A stretch of 64,000 nucleotides of DNA, taken from contig NZ_CP108054.1 of NCBI RefSeq assembly GCF_036173125.1, positions 8,811,501 to 8,875,500 of the forward strand, read 5' to 3'. The position numbers and the translations under genes are program-made. Under the pieces are notes generated by a model. The model ran no database searches and was not told the origin of the DNA. It was given only the letters and a program-made list of their open reading frames with translations. The stretch is from Streptomyces sp. NBC_00286. GTDB lineage: Bacteria; Actinomycetota; Actinomycetes; Streptomycetales; Streptomycetaceae. Below, piece by piece: positions 32,796 to 40,695 of the stretch (its first letter is position 1; every line of letters begins with the position of its first letter).

Positions 32796-33932
32796 ATGGC
32801 CGGATCGCCGTTCGCGTGGATCGACGAACAGGCGCGTACGCGACGCCGGGCCGGACTCGTCCGCACCCTGCGCCCACGCCCCGCCGACTCCCCGCTGCTC
32901 GATCTCGCGAGCAACGACTATCTGGGCCTGGCCCGGCACCCCGAGATCACCGCGGCCGCCTCGCACGCCGCGAAGGTGTGGGGCGGCGGCGCCACTGGCT
33001 CCCGGCTCGTCACCGGCTCCACGGAGCTGCACGCCGAACTCGAGCGTGAGCTGGCCGAGTTCTGCGGCTTCGAGTCTGCGCTCGTCTTCTCCTCGGGTTA
33101 TGCCGCGAACCTCGCCGCCGTCACCGCACTGGCGCCGCACGGCTCGCTCGTCGTGTCGGACGCGGGCAACCACGCCTCGCTGATCGACGGTTGCCGTCTC
33201 GCGCGCGGCACCACGCAAGTCGTCGCGCATGCCGACCCGGACGCTGTACGCAAGGTGCTGGGCACGCACGCCGGACCCGCCGTCGTCGTGTCCGACACGG
33301 TCTTCTCGGTGGACGGCGACGCGGCTCCGCTCGCCGAACTTGCGGGTGCCTGCCGGGAGTTCGGCGCGGGTCTGGTCGTCGACGACGCGCACGGGCTCGG
33401 CGTGCTCGGCGAAGGCGGCCGGGGCGCGCCGTACGCGGCCGGGCTCGCGGGCGCGGCCGATGTCGTCACCACCGTCACGCTGTCGAAGTCGTTCGGCAGC
33501 CAGGGCGGCGCCGTCCTCGGCCCGGCCCACGTGATCGACCACCTGGTCAACGCGGCCCGCACCTTCATCTTCGACACCGGACTGGCCCCGGCCGCCGCGG
33601 GGGCCGCCCTCGCGGCCCTGCGCCTGCTGCGCCGGCAACCGGAACGAGCGGCACGGGCGCGTGCCGTGGCCAAGACCCTGCACTCACGCCTGACCGCCGA
33701 AGGCCTCGAAGCCGTACGGCCGGACGCCGCCGTCGTCTCCGTGCGCGCATCCTCGCCGGAGCGGGCCGTGCGCTGGGCTGCGGACTGCCGCGAGGCGGGA
33801 CTGGCCGTCGGCTGCTTCCGTCCCCCGTCGGTGCCGGACGGCATCTCACGGCTGCGGCTCACCGCCCGCGCGGATCTCACCGACGGGCAACTCGACCATG
33901 CCGTACGGGTGATCAGCGCAGCGCGTCGATAA
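32796..33932 (+). CDS. bioF: 8-amino-7-oxononanoate synthase
   Basis: This 378-residue PLP enzyme condenses pimeloyl-ACP/CoA with L-alanine to KAPA. It has [50 protein letters not shown] and the PLP lysine in [16 protein letters not shown] 32796 has GGAGG 5 nt upstream; a longer frame upstream is discarded. It is divergent from bioBAD. Its last 20 nt overlap the convergent DUF397 gene. Confidence 0.96.
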   Translation: MAGSPFAWIDEQARTRRRAGLVRTLRPRPADSPLLDLASNDYLGLARHPEITAAASHAAKVWGGGATGSRLVTGSTELHAELERELAEFCGFESALVFSSGYAANLAAVTALAPHGSLVVSDAGNHASLIDGCRLARGTTQVVAHADPDAVRKVLGTHAGPAVVVSDTVFSVDGDAAPLAELAGACREFGAGLVVDDAHGLGVLGEGGRGAPYAAGLAGAADVVTTVTLSKSFGSQGGAVLGPAHVIDHLVNAARTFIFDTGLAPAAAGAALAALRLLRRQPERAARARAVAKTLHSRLTAEGLEAVRPDAAVVSVRASSPERAVRWAADCREAGLAVGCFRPPSVPDGISRLRLTARADLTDGQLDHAVRVISAARR

Positions 33933-34140
33933 AGCCCTCCCAGGCCGAGGGGGCGAAGAGCAGGGCGGGGCCCGATGTGTTCTTCGAGTCGCGCACCGCG
34001 TGAAGGCCGGCCCATGGGCCGGAGGCCGGACGGGCCGTCTCGACGCAGTTGTTCATTCCCGTGCTGCGGCTGCTGCGCTGCCACCGCACACCGTGCAGTT
34101 GAGTACTGGAAGGTACGGACCGAGGCAGGGTGGTGGACAT
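33913..34140 (-). CDS. DUF397 small protein of a WhiJ-like triad
   Basis: This 75-residue protein contains WQRSSRSTGMNNCVETA and a C-terminal [15 protein letters not shown], the full DUF397 signature. AAGGAGG sits 5 nt before ATG 34140. In Streptomyces, DUF397 proteins are encoded beside an XRE regulator with a DUF5753 domain and modulate it, as in the whiJ and aba loci. Here the XRE gene lies 9 nt upstream. Its 3' end overlaps bioF's end by 20 nt on the other strand. Confidence 0.92.
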   Translation of the reverse strand: MSTTLPRSVPSSTQLHGVRWQRSSRSTGMNNCVETARPASGPWAGLHAVRDSKNTSGPALLFAPSAWEGFIDALR

Positions 34141-34149
34141 GGTGCCTCC

Positions 34150-35007
34150 TTACTCGCCGTCAGCCAGACCGGCGATGAAATCCAACGAGTCCTCGGGCGA
34201 AAGGGCGTGGATCTGAAGGGAGTTGAAGGCCTCGGTATAGGCCTGAAGGTCCTCTTCCCTTTCGAGATAGAGGCTACTCGTCAAGTGGTCGAGAACAACC
34301 ACATCCAGATCAGAAGTAGTCGAAAATGAAAAGATAACGAAAGGCCCGGTCACCCCGACATGGGCCCCAACTCCGAACGGCAGTACCTGAATCCGCACGT
34401 GAGGCAGCCGGGCGGCGTCCCGTAGACGCCTCAACTGCCGTGCCATCACGCCCGGTCCGCCGACCGACCGCCGCAGCACTCCCTCGTCCAGGACCGCGCT
34501 CAGTCGCAGCGGAGTGTCCGAGCGCAGCACCTCCTGGCGGGCGAGACGCACTTCCACCAGTGCGTCAACCTTGCCGTCCGGCAGCCCGTCGAGGGCGGCC
34601 CGCGTCACCTCGCGGGCGTACTCGGGTGTCTGCAACAGGCCGGGGACCACGGAGTTCTCCAGGGTGCGCATCGCGCTGGCCTGCGACTCCAGGCTGATGA
34701 AGTCGCGGTACGTGGGCGGCAGCAGCCCTCGGTAGGCGTTCCACCAGCGGTGCCGGTCGTCGCCCTCGGCGCCCGCGAGCACGACGAGGAACTCCAGAAG
34801 CTTCGGGTCCCGGACGTCGTACGCGTCGAGGAGGCGCCGTAGGTCCGCGGCTTTGACCCCGCTGTGGCCGGTCTCGATCCTGCTCACCTTCGACTGGTGC
34901 CAGCCGACGCGCCGGGCGGCCTCACCGCTCGTGAGACCTGCACGGGTGCGCAGGGCGCGCAGTTGGGCGCCGAGCTTTCGGCGGCGTACCGCGGGACCGT
35001 GTTGCAT
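34150..35007 (-). CDS. XRE-family HTH / DUF5753 regulator (WhiJ-like)
   Basis: This 285-residue protein has an N-terminal XRE HTH (about 10-65: LGAQLRALRTRAGLTSGEAARRVGWHQSKVSRIE) and a DUF5753 domain (about 95-275: VPGLLQTPEYAREV, LRRLRDAARLPHVRIQVLPFGVG). AAGGAG precedes ATG 35007. Such regulators pair with DUF397 proteins and control development and antibiotic production. The partner gene is immediately downstream and an ATPase of the same class is divergent upstream. A 16-bp perfect palindrome at 35033-35048, 26 nt before the start, is a candidate autoregulatory operator. Confidence 0.93.
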   Translation of the reverse strand: MQHGPAVRRRKLGAQLRALRTRAGLTSGEAARRVGWHQSKVSRIETGHSGVKAADLRRLLDAYDVRDPKLLEFLVVLAGAEGDDRHRWWNAYRGLLPPTYRDFISLESQASAMRTLENSVVPGLLQTPEYAREVTRAALDGLPDGKVDALVEVRLARQEVLRSDTPLRLSAVLDEGVLRRSVGGPGVMARQLRRLRDAARLPHVRIQVLPFGVGAHVGVTGPFVIFSFSTTSDLDVVVLDHLTSSLYLEREEDLQAYTEAFNSLQIHALSPEDSLDFIAGLADGE

Positions 35008-35032
35008 GGCCGTCTCCTTCCGACCGTCGCGC

Positions 35033-35048
35033 CGACGCTATAGCGTCG
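35033..35048. promoter_or_regulatory. 16-bp perfect palindrome upstream of the XRE regulator
   Basis: CGACGCTA and TAGCGTCG abut as a perfect palindrome. It lies 26 nt before the XRE start and includes a TATAGC-like element. It may be the XRE protein's operator, serving the divergent ATPase gene as well. Confidence 0.5.
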
Positions 35049-35293
35049 GGCGCCATGACGACGGGAGAAGACGACCCGGTCACCCGTCCGAATGACCACC
35101 CTGAGCGCCACCCAAATACGGTCGGTCGTCGGAGAGTTCACCGCTTCGAGGGACAGATATATGCATATCTTGGGGGATCGGCACCGAGACCGGCCGGGTA
35201 GTGGCAGTCTGGCGCGCAGCACCAGTCCGGGACCGTACTCGAACCGCCGCTCCGTGTCGGACTCCGGTCCCGTGGGAAAGGGACGACCTCGCC

Positions 35294-35737
35294 ATGGCAG
35301 ACCACCTGGAAGCCTCCGTCACTCTGCCGAGCGATCCCGCCTCGGTCTCCGCCGCTCGTACCTATGTCGTCAACGTCCTTGCCGAATGGGGCCTTCCGTC
35401 GGACACGGAAGCCGCCGACACCGTCCGTCTCATCGTCTCCGAACTCGCCACCAACGCCGTGCAGCACACCTTCGGCCAGTCACCGACCTTCACGGTGGAC
35501 CTCGAGCTTGACCGTGACGAGCAGCTGCGCATCGGCGTGACCGACAGCCATCCACGCTTCCCGAAAAGACTCCCGGCAGCCGTCCAGCAGGACAACGGCA
35601 GAGGCCTGGTCATCATCCGCTTCCTCACCGCCGAGTGCGGGGGCAAGGTGACGGTCCGGCCCACCCGTGAGGGCGGCAAAACGGTGTCGATCATGCTGCC
35701 GTGGACGACTCCGGTTCAGCCGGTTCCTGCCGACTGA
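35294..35737 (+). CDS. RsbW/SpoIIAB-like ATP-binding protein of a WhiJ-like triad
   Basis: This 147-residue protein has a HATPase fold: N-box LIVSELATNAVQHTFG, G1-like IGVTDSHPRFP and DNGRGLVIIRFLTAECGG. Proteins of this size act as anti-sigma or anti-anti-sigma-binding kinases. In Streptomyces they accompany XRE/DUF397 pairs and are poorly defined. ATG 35294 begins MADHLEAS; the longer frame upstream is unsupported. It is divergent from the XRE gene by 286 nt. Confidence 0.88.
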   Translation: MADHLEASVTLPSDPASVSAARTYVVNVLAEWGLPSDTEAADTVRLIVSELATNAVQHTFGQSPTFTVDLELDRDEQLRIGVTDSHPRFPKRLPAAVQQDNGRGLVIIRFLTAECGGKVTVRPTREGGKTVSIMLPWTTPVQPVPAD

Positions 35738-35783
35738 GGGGCTGGGGGAGCCGCGGAGGGGTCGGCTGCGGGGCGCGCGGCCG

Positions 35784-36701
35784 TCAACTCGGCTGGGACG
35801 CGCGGCCGAAGGCGCCGCGCAGCAGCGCGCGGAAGGCGTCGGCCGCGGGGGCCTGCTCGTCGGTGCGGTAGGCCACCGAGATCGTCCTGCGCAGGTCACC
35901 TGGTTCCAGGAGGCGCATGCTCACCGGGGTGGCGGCGGTTCTGGCGACCATCTCCGGGACCACCGCGATGCCGAGGCCGGCGCTGACGAGGGCGCAGACC
36001 AGGGCGTAGCCGGGAGTGGCGACGAGGACCGAAGAGGCTGTGCGCGCCTGGGCGAGCACGGCCTCCACGCCCTGCCGAGCCGGGTGGTCCGGGGCCATGC
36101 TGATCAACTGCTGGCCGGCCAGCTCGGTGAGCGGCAGCCGGGACGAGCCGCTGGTCAGGGCGTGCCCGGGAGCGGTCACCAGCACCAACTCCTCGACCAG
36201 GACCGGCTCAGCGGACACGGCCGCGGGCAGCGGCACCGGCTCGGCGGGCTGGTAGGCGTGCGTCAGCGCCAGGTCCACCTCGCCCGCGGCCACCGCGGCG
36301 ATACCGGCCTGCGGCTCGTAGTCCGCCACGGTCAGCTCCACATCGGGATAGGCCCTGCGGAACGCGCTCAGTACCGGCGGCAGCAGGTGGATCCCGGCGG
36401 TCTGGAAGGTGCCGAGGCGCAGGGTGCCGCCGGACAGCCCGGCCAGGCGCGCCAGTTCATGACGCGCCCGGTCCATCTCGTCCAGCACCCGGCGCGCCCG
36501 GGCCGCGAGGAGTTCGCCCGCGCCGGTCAAGCGGGCGCCGCGGTGGTGTCGTACGAGAAGCGCCGTGCCCGCCTCCCGCTCCAGCTTGGCCAGCTGCTGA
36601 GAGAGCGCGGGTGTCGTGTAGCCGAGGCGCTCGGCGGCCCGGGTGATCGAACCGGCCTCGGCGACCGCCACCAGCGCCGCGAGCCGCGTCGGGTCGTACA
36701 T
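35784..36701 (-). CDS. LysR-family regulator
   Basis: This 305-residue regulator has an N-terminal winged helix (about 5-62: LVAVAEAGSITRAAERLGYTTPALSQQLAKLE) and a periplasmic-binding-like effector domain (about 90-295). ATG 36701 has GAGGAG upstream. It is divergent from a LysE-family exporter with 91 nt between, the classic arrangement in which the LysR protein activates the exporter in response to the exported compound. That the ligand is an amino acid is inferred from the partner. Confidence 0.92.
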   Translation of the reverse strand: MYDPTRLAALVAVAEAGSITRAAERLGYTTPALSQQLAKLEREAGTALLVRHHRGARLTGAGELLAARARRVLDEMDRARHELARLAGLSGGTLRLGTFQTAGIHLLPPVLSAFRRAYPDVELTVADYEPQAGIAAVAAGEVDLALTHAYQPAEPVPLPAAVSAEPVLVEELVLVTAPGHALTSGSSRLPLTELAGQQLISMAPDHPARQGVEAVLAQARTASSVLVATPGYALVCALVSAGLGIAVVPEMVARTAATPVSMRLLEPGDLRRTISVAYRTDEQAPAADAFRALLRGAFGRASQPS

Positions 36702-36792
36702 ACGAGGCTCCTCGCTTCGGGGCTGGCTAAAGCACTGCTTAAGGTTCACCTAGGATATTGCACATACCTGCTGAAGGCTTGGAGCGGGCACT

Positions 36793-37425
36793 GTGGTGCT
36801 CATGGACGGACAACTCATCGCCTTCACCGGGATCGCCGCAGGCCTGGTCGCCATGCCCGGCGCCGACTTCACCGTCGTGGTCCGCAACGCCCTGGTCTCC
36901 CGCCGGGCCGGTATCGCCTGCGCGCTGGGCATCGCGGCGGCGTTGCTCGTCCACACGGCGCTCGCCGTCGCCGGGGTGGCCGCGGTGCTCACCGCCGTGC
37001 CCCCGCTGTTCCGCGCGCTCCAACTGCTGGGCGGTGCCTACGTCCTCTATCTCGGCGTACGGACGCTGCAGTCGGTGCGCGAGAGGCGTGCGCCGGGGGC
37101 CGAGGATGCGCCGGTCGTGTCCGGGGCCGGAGCCCTGAGGCAGGGATTCGTCACCAATGCCCTCAACCCGAAGGCGACGCTCACCTTCCTCAGTCTGCTG
37201 CCGCAGTTCGTACCGGCCGGAAGTCCCGCGATGCCCCGGACGCTGATCCTCGCGCTGATCGTGGTCGCGCTCGCCCTGGTGTGGTTCCCGGTGGTCGCGC
37301 TGCTCGTGGACCGGCTCGGCCGGTGGCTGCGCAGGCCGCGTACCGCCCGGGCCATCGAGGCCGTCACCGGAACGGCCCTCACGGTGCTGGGACTGGGGCT
37401 CGTTCTCGAAGCGGTGCTGGCCTGA
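36793..37425 (+). CDS. LysE/RhtB-family amino-acid exporter
   Basis: This 210-residue inner-membrane protein has six predicted helices. Family features are the N-terminal GIAAGLVAMPGADFTVVVRNAL and, in the middle, the RQGFVTNALNPKATLTFLSLLPQFV motif. GTG 36793 or ATG 36802 could be the start. It probably exports an amino acid or analogue and is controlled by the divergent LysR regulator. The upstream 91 nt include the AT-rich TAGGATATTG, likely part of the promoter. Confidence 0.9.
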   Translation: MVLMDGQLIAFTGIAAGLVAMPGADFTVVVRNALVSRRAGIACALGIAAALLVHTALAVAGVAAVLTAVPPLFRALQLLGGAYVLYLGVRTLQSVRERRAPGAEDAPVVSGAGALRQGFVTNALNPKATLTFLSLLPQFVPAGSPAMPRTLILALIVVALALVWFPVVALLVDRLGRWLRRPRTARAIEAVTGTALTVLGLGLVLEAVLA

Positions 37426-37441
37426 GCCTCGCAAGCAGGGC

Positions 37442-37996
37442 TCAGGAATCGTCCGGGTTCCTGCCGCCGGCGCGTTTCATCAGGAGCGGTACGAGTCCCC
37501 ACAGGCCGAGGCAGACCACGAGGGTGGCCGCGCCCGCCAGGATCCCTTCCAGGCGGCCCGCCACCACGTCCACGACCAGCAGGACCGAGCCGGTGAGCGC
37601 GAAGGCCAGTACGCCCATCCCGATCTGGGCGAGGTGCGAGGAGACCGCCACGATCTGCGGCTTGGCGCCCTGCTGGAACAGCCGACGGTGCAGGGCGGCC
37701 GGTGCCGTGAGGAGCATGGAGGACAGCACGGCGAGCAGCAGGGTCGTGATGTACGTGGCGCGCTGCACCGAGTCGAGGTCCGGGAAGCGCGGGGTGAACG
37801 CCAGGCTCAGCAGGAACGCGAAGAGGATCTGTACGCCCGTCTGGGTGACCCTCAACTCCTGGAGCAGTTCGATGAAGTTGCGGTCGGCGCGCTCGAGCGG
37901 CGTCTCGCGCCGCTCTGTGGGGCGTACGGCGGACGGAAGCTCGTCGCCCGGACGTCGCTCGTCGGGATCTCGCTCGCTGGGCGGTTGGTGGGCCAT
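37442..37996 (-). CDS. DUF6328 membrane protein
   Basis: This 184-residue protein has an acidic N-terminus of about 40 residues followed by ELLQELRVTQTGVQILFAFLLSLAF, the hallmark of DUF6328, and about four helices. The N-terminus may be cytosolic. Function is unknown; members are widespread in Actinobacteria. It converges with the LysE gene 17 nt away and is upstream of no obvious partner. Confidence 0.85.
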   Translation of the reverse strand: MAHQPPSERDPDERRPGDELPSAVRPTERRETPLERADRNFIELLQELRVTQTGVQILFAFLLSLAFTPRFPDLDSVQRATYITTLLLAVLSSMLLTAPAALHRRLFQQGAKPQIVAVSSHLAQIGMGVLAFALTGSVLLVVDVVAGRLEGILAGAATLVVCLGLWGLVPLLMKRAGGRNPDDS

Positions 37997-38076
37997 GAGG
38001 AATGAGTAACCCGTCAGCCGCCCGAATCACCGCCCCGTGGGGGTGGCGGCGGGAAACGCCGCCACCCCCACGTGCG

Positions 38077-38550
38077 TCACCTGACCCGGCCGTACCAGAC
38101 GCTCTTCGTCCAGATCTTCTGCAGCTTCACCACTTCCCCGGTCTTCGGGGCGTGCCAGATCCGGCCCTTACCGGCGTAGACGCCGACGTGGTACACGTTC
38201 CGGCCCGAGTGGAAGAACACGAGGTCTCCCTGCTTACGGTTCGAAGCCGAGATGTGGCGCGTCTTGTTGTACTGCTGCGCGGCCGTGCGGGGCAGCTTCT
38301 TCCCCGCCTTCTTGAACGCGTAGAGGGTGAGTCCGGAGCAGTCGAAGCGCCTGGGCCCCTCGGCTCCCCACTTGTACGGGGCGCCCTTCTTGGAGGCCGC
38401 TACCTGAAGTGCCTTTTTCGCTGGGGTGATTGCTTCGGCGTCAGATGCGATACCGGGGGCCACAACGCTGCCGCCTACTACGGCGACGGTGAGAGCTGAG
38501 GCGGTACCTGCCCTGGTCAACAGCGACGGGACACGATTGAGCGCAGACAT
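38077..38550 (-). CDS. Secreted NlpC/P60 cell-wall hydrolase
   Basis: This 157-residue enzyme has an N-terminal Sec signal (about 1-40: LTVAVVGGSVVAPGIASDAEA) and a catalytic NlpC/P60 domain. FDCSGLTLYAF holds the nucleophile Cys, YHVGVYAGKGRIWHAP the His, and a third polar residue follows. It has no other domain, so it is a minimal gamma-D-glutamyl-diamino-acid endopeptidase acting on peptidoglycan. ATG 38550 has GAAGG upstream. A ydaO-type riboswitch precedes it, a common arrangement in Streptomyces, where c-di-AMP reduces expression of such hydrolases. Confidence 0.93.
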   Translation of the reverse strand: MSALNRVPSLLTRAGTASALTVAVVGGSVVAPGIASDAEAITPAKKALQVAASKKGAPYKWGAEGPRRFDCSGLTLYAFKKAGKKLPRTAAQQYNKTRHISASNRKQGDLVFFHSGRNVYHVGVYAGKGRIWHAPKTGEVVKLQKIWTKSVWYGRVR

Positions 38551-38565
38551 GCGCAACCCTTCGTC

Positions 38566-38750
38566 AGCCGCCTGTGAAGGATGACCTGTCGGATTCGGGC
38601 TGGCGAAGTTGCCCGGCCGCGGTGTGCGGCTTCACCCCAAGGACCACTCGGAACTCTCCGGCGGCCCGTCGTGCTTGGGTCCTCCACTCCTGCCGATCCA
38701 CTTCCTGTCGACCCGTCATCCGGGCGGCGGCAGGATTCGGCGTCCGCCCG
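38566..38750 (-). ncRNA. ydaO-yuaA c-di-AMP riboswitch
   Basis: Reading the minus strand towards the NlpC/P60 gene, several conserved ydaO pieces appear in order: GGCAGGAGTGGAGGACCCAA, GGTCCTTGGGGTGAAGCCGC, GGCCGGGCAACTTCGCC, then CAGCCCGAATCCGACAGG. They correspond to the pseudo-symmetric c-di-AMP pockets and the 3' end of the aptamer. It ends about 16 nt before the ATG. Similar leaders precede rpfA and NlpC/P60 genes in Streptomyces and turn expression off when c-di-AMP is high. The boundaries are approximate. Confidence 0.85.
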
Positions 38751-39092
38751 GACCGCCCCGCCGCTGCGGCGGGGGCTTGTCGTCGGAAGGGATCTTGCAG
38801 CACGAATGTCGGAAAAGCCGAACGGAAACGGGGGTTTGTGGGCTTACTCACCACTCACCCGTTCGGGTGGGCAGGCCTGTTTTCGGAGGAGCGTCGAGGG
38901 GTCGGGGACCCTCGTACCAGCACCGGAATGTCTGATTCCGGCGCGGGTCCAGGCGTACTGCGCAAGTTGTGGGGGCCCGTAAACGTAGCTCCGTCTACTC
39001 CTTTCAGGGGTACGTCATTTGGTCCGTTTCAGGCCTTGCCTGGACGCCCCGTCAGTCGCCTTGTGGAGCCCTCGGCCGTTGCTGCGGGTGCG
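38751..39092. other. 342-nt region without a gene
   Basis: I see no coding sequence here. It must contain the promoter of the riboswitch transcript on the minus strand and the 3' end of the ClpP-associated operon. CACCCGTTCGGGTGGG near 38866-38881 forms a short hairpin. Nothing else is recognised. Confidence 0.5.
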
Positions 39093-39404
39093 TCAGCTGT
39101 CGGGGGATCCCGGCGGCAAGGCGACGCGGGCCGCCCGTCGTTCACCGTCGAGGACCCTGAGCGCCCGCGTCAGGGTCGGCGCGTGCAACTCGTGCTCGCC
39201 GCGCTGGTGCATCAGGGCCAGCGCATCGCGCAGCGCGGTGGCCTTGGCGACCAGTGCCTGGGCCGCGCGCAGCCCGCCATAGGTGTCGCCGCGGTGCGCG
39301 GGATTGATCCGGCCGAGGAGATCGAGCACCTCCAGATAACGGTCGACCAGTTCGCCCTCCGCCCGGGTCAGCGCCGGCAACGGGGGCAACTCGGGTGGAA
39401 GCAT
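39093..39404 (-). CDS. Small helical protein coupled to the ClpP-like gene
   Basis: This 103-residue protein has no family I recognise. It is almost entirely helical, rich in Leu, Ala and Arg (LVDRYLEVLDLLGRI, GGLRAAQALVAKATALRDALAL, RALRVLDGERRAARVA), with a proline-rich start and no membrane segment. Its SD, GAGGTGA, includes the stop codon of the ClpP-like gene, with 7 nt between genes, so the two are translationally coupled. It could be an adaptor or partner of the ClpP-like protein; that is inference from position only. Confidence 0.7.
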   Translation of the reverse strand: MLPPELPPLPALTRAEGELVDRYLEVLDLLGRINPAHRGDTYGGLRAAQALVAKATALRDALALMHQRGEHELHAPTLTRALRVLDGERRAARVALPPGSPDS

Positions 39405-39411
39405 CCGGCGT

Positions 39412-40047
39412 TCACCTCGAGCCGGGTGTGGCGAGCGAGGTCTTACGGCTCGGAATGATGCGGTCGATCAGCCCGTACTCCAGCGCCTGCGGTGCCTCAA
39501 GGATCTTGTCCCGCTCGATGTCCGCGCTGACCCGCTCCTGGCTCTGACCTGTGTGCCGAGCGAGCATCTCCTCAAGCATCCTGCGCGTACGCATCAACTC
39601 CTCGGCCTGGATGGCCAGATCGGACGTCTGGCCCTGCACCGGCTCGGGCAGCGCCGGCTGGTGGATCAGCACGCGTGCGTCCGGCAGCGCGGAACGCTTC
39701 CCCGGCGCGCCGGCCGCGAGCAGTACCGCGGCGGCGGCCCCGGCCTGCCCCAGGCAGACGGTCTCCACCTCGCAGCTGACGAAGCGCATCGTGTCGTAGA
39801 TCGCGGTCATCGCGCTGAACACGCCACCGGGGGAGTTGATGTACAGCGAGATGTCCCGGTCCGGCGACTGGTACTCGAGGTGCATGAACTGCGCCATCAC
39901 GTCGTTCGCCGACGTGTCGTCGATCGGCGTCCCCAGGAAGACGATCCGTTCCTCCAGCAGCTTCGAGTACGGATCCATGGTCCGCTGCCCCGCGCTGGTG
40001 CGTTCGGTGAACTCGGGCAGGACGTAGCGGGCGGACGGTCGGGTCAT
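39412..40047 (-). CDS. ClpP-family protein lacking the serine nucleophile
   Basis: This 211-residue ClpP homologue starts at ATG 40047 with AGGAGG 7 nt upstream. Oxyanion segment NSPGG (71-75), catalytic histidine in LIHQP (His129), [13 protein letters not shown] and ERDKIL with the catalytic aspartate (Asp180) are preserved. The nucleophile elbow, usually GQAASMG, reads GQAGAAAA (100-107), so the serine position is Ala104. I re-read the codons on the minus strand (GCC GGG GCC GCC GCC) and the change is clear. It probably lacks peptidase activity and may assemble with active ClpP subunits as a regulator. A Phd-type antitoxin gene is divergent from it. Confidence 0.9.
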   Translation of the reverse strand: MTRPSARYVLPEFTERTSAGQRTMDPYSKLLEERIVFLGTPIDDTSANDVMAQFMHLEYQSPDRDISLYINSPGGVFSAMTAIYDTMRFVSCEVETVCLGQAGAAAAVLLAAGAPGKRSALPDARVLIHQPALPEPVQGQTSDLAIQAEELMRTRRMLEEMLARHTGQSQERVSADIERDKILEAPQALEYGLIDRIIPSRKTSLATPGSR

Positions 40048-40070
40048 GACACACGCCTCCTCTGGGTGAT

Positions 40071-40110
40071 GTCCTGTAAAAAATGTACAGGACGTACAGA
40101 CGTTACGATG
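40071..40110. promoter_or_regulatory. Operator/promoter shared by the ClpP-like and Phd-like genes
   Basis: GTCCTGTA (40071-40078) and TACAGGAC (40086-40093) form a perfect inverted repeat; GTACAG recurs at 40085-40090 and 40094-40099. TACGAT at 40104-40109 ends 7 nt before ATG 40117, suggesting a leaderless antitoxin transcript. Phd-type proteins bind such palindromes and repress their own promoter, and here the ClpP-like promoter lies in the same 69 nt. Confidence 0.6.
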
Positions 40111-40116
40111 GGAACC

Positions 40117-40395
40117 ATGGCCTATGAGATTCCGGTGACGCAAGCCAGGGCTGAGCTCGCCGACCTGATCAACAAAGTGGTGTACGGCGGTGAGCGCGTC
40201 GTCGTGACGCGGCACGGAAAGCCCCTCGTCGCCCTTGTCTCCGCCGCTGACCTGGAACGACTCGAGGACCTTCAGGACCCGGCCGAGGAGCAGGTGATCA
40301 GCGCCGTCTCCAGCGTCCGCGAGGTCACGTCCGCTCCCCGCGAACAGCAGCGCTTCGGCATCGCGGCGGAACACCGGGGGCCCAACGCTTCGTAG
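40117..40395 (+). CDS. Phd/YefM-family antitoxin, apparently orphan
   Basis: This 92-residue protein begins [20 protein letters not shown], with [23 protein letters not shown], the Phd/YefM DNA-binding and dimer fold. The C-terminal tail (45-92) is the toxin-binding part. No toxin gene follows: 40396-40632 has no plausible frame, and the next gene is on the other strand. It is divergent from the ClpP-like gene. An in-frame ATG at 40108 is an alternative start. Phd of phage P1 is degraded by ClpXP, which makes the neighbour suggestive. Confidence 0.87.
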   Translation: MAYEIPVTQARAELADLINKVVYGGERVVVTRHGKPLVALVSAADLERLEDLQDPAEEQVISAVSSVREVTSAPREQQRFGIAAEHRGPNAS

Positions 40396-40632
40396 GGGTA
40401 CGGCACTTCGAGTACCGGATTTCAGGGACGTAAGAGCTTCAGCTGCGCGTGCGGGAGCGCTCTGGCGGGCACTGCGGCAGGTGAGGGAGCGGCCGGGGGC
40501 TCGGGAGCGGGGTGGGTGCTAGGTGGCACCAGGGCCGAGTGTGCGGTGTGCGACGGAGGCTTGGCCCGGCCCGACGGTCAGCGGGTGAGGGCGGCTCGGG
40601 ACCGGCGCCTCAGTGGCCCCCGGGCCTGGGGG
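40396..40632. other. 237-nt region without a supported gene
   Basis: No toxin or other reading frame here is convincing. The open frame on the plus strand is antisense to the SDR gene that follows. The sequence is GC-rich with no clear hairpin terminator. Confidence 0.5.
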
Positions 40633-40695
40633 TCAGGCCTTGACCTTCCGCAGCAGTCGGGTCGGGAGTCGGGCCAGCAGGTATTCGACGACGGC
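40633..40695 (-). pseudogene. In-frame C-terminal remnant of the SDR gene after a nonsense codon
   Basis: After the stop TGA at 40698-40696 the frame continues with AVVEYLLARLPTRLLRKVKA and a second stop at 40635-40633. A helix with this pattern is what many SDR proteins of this subgroup have at their C-terminus. A TGG-to-TGA change would separate it from the main product. Confidence 0.6.

Noticed and set aside
35201..35293. Longer N-terminus of the RsbW-like protein
   Set aside because: The extra residues are Arg/Pro/Ser-rich and unlike the family; ATG 35294 begins at the fold's first strand.
40396..40695. Toxin gene for the Phd antitoxin
   Set aside because: The only open plus-strand frames are antisense to the SDR gene and lack toxin motifs such as Doc or RelE.
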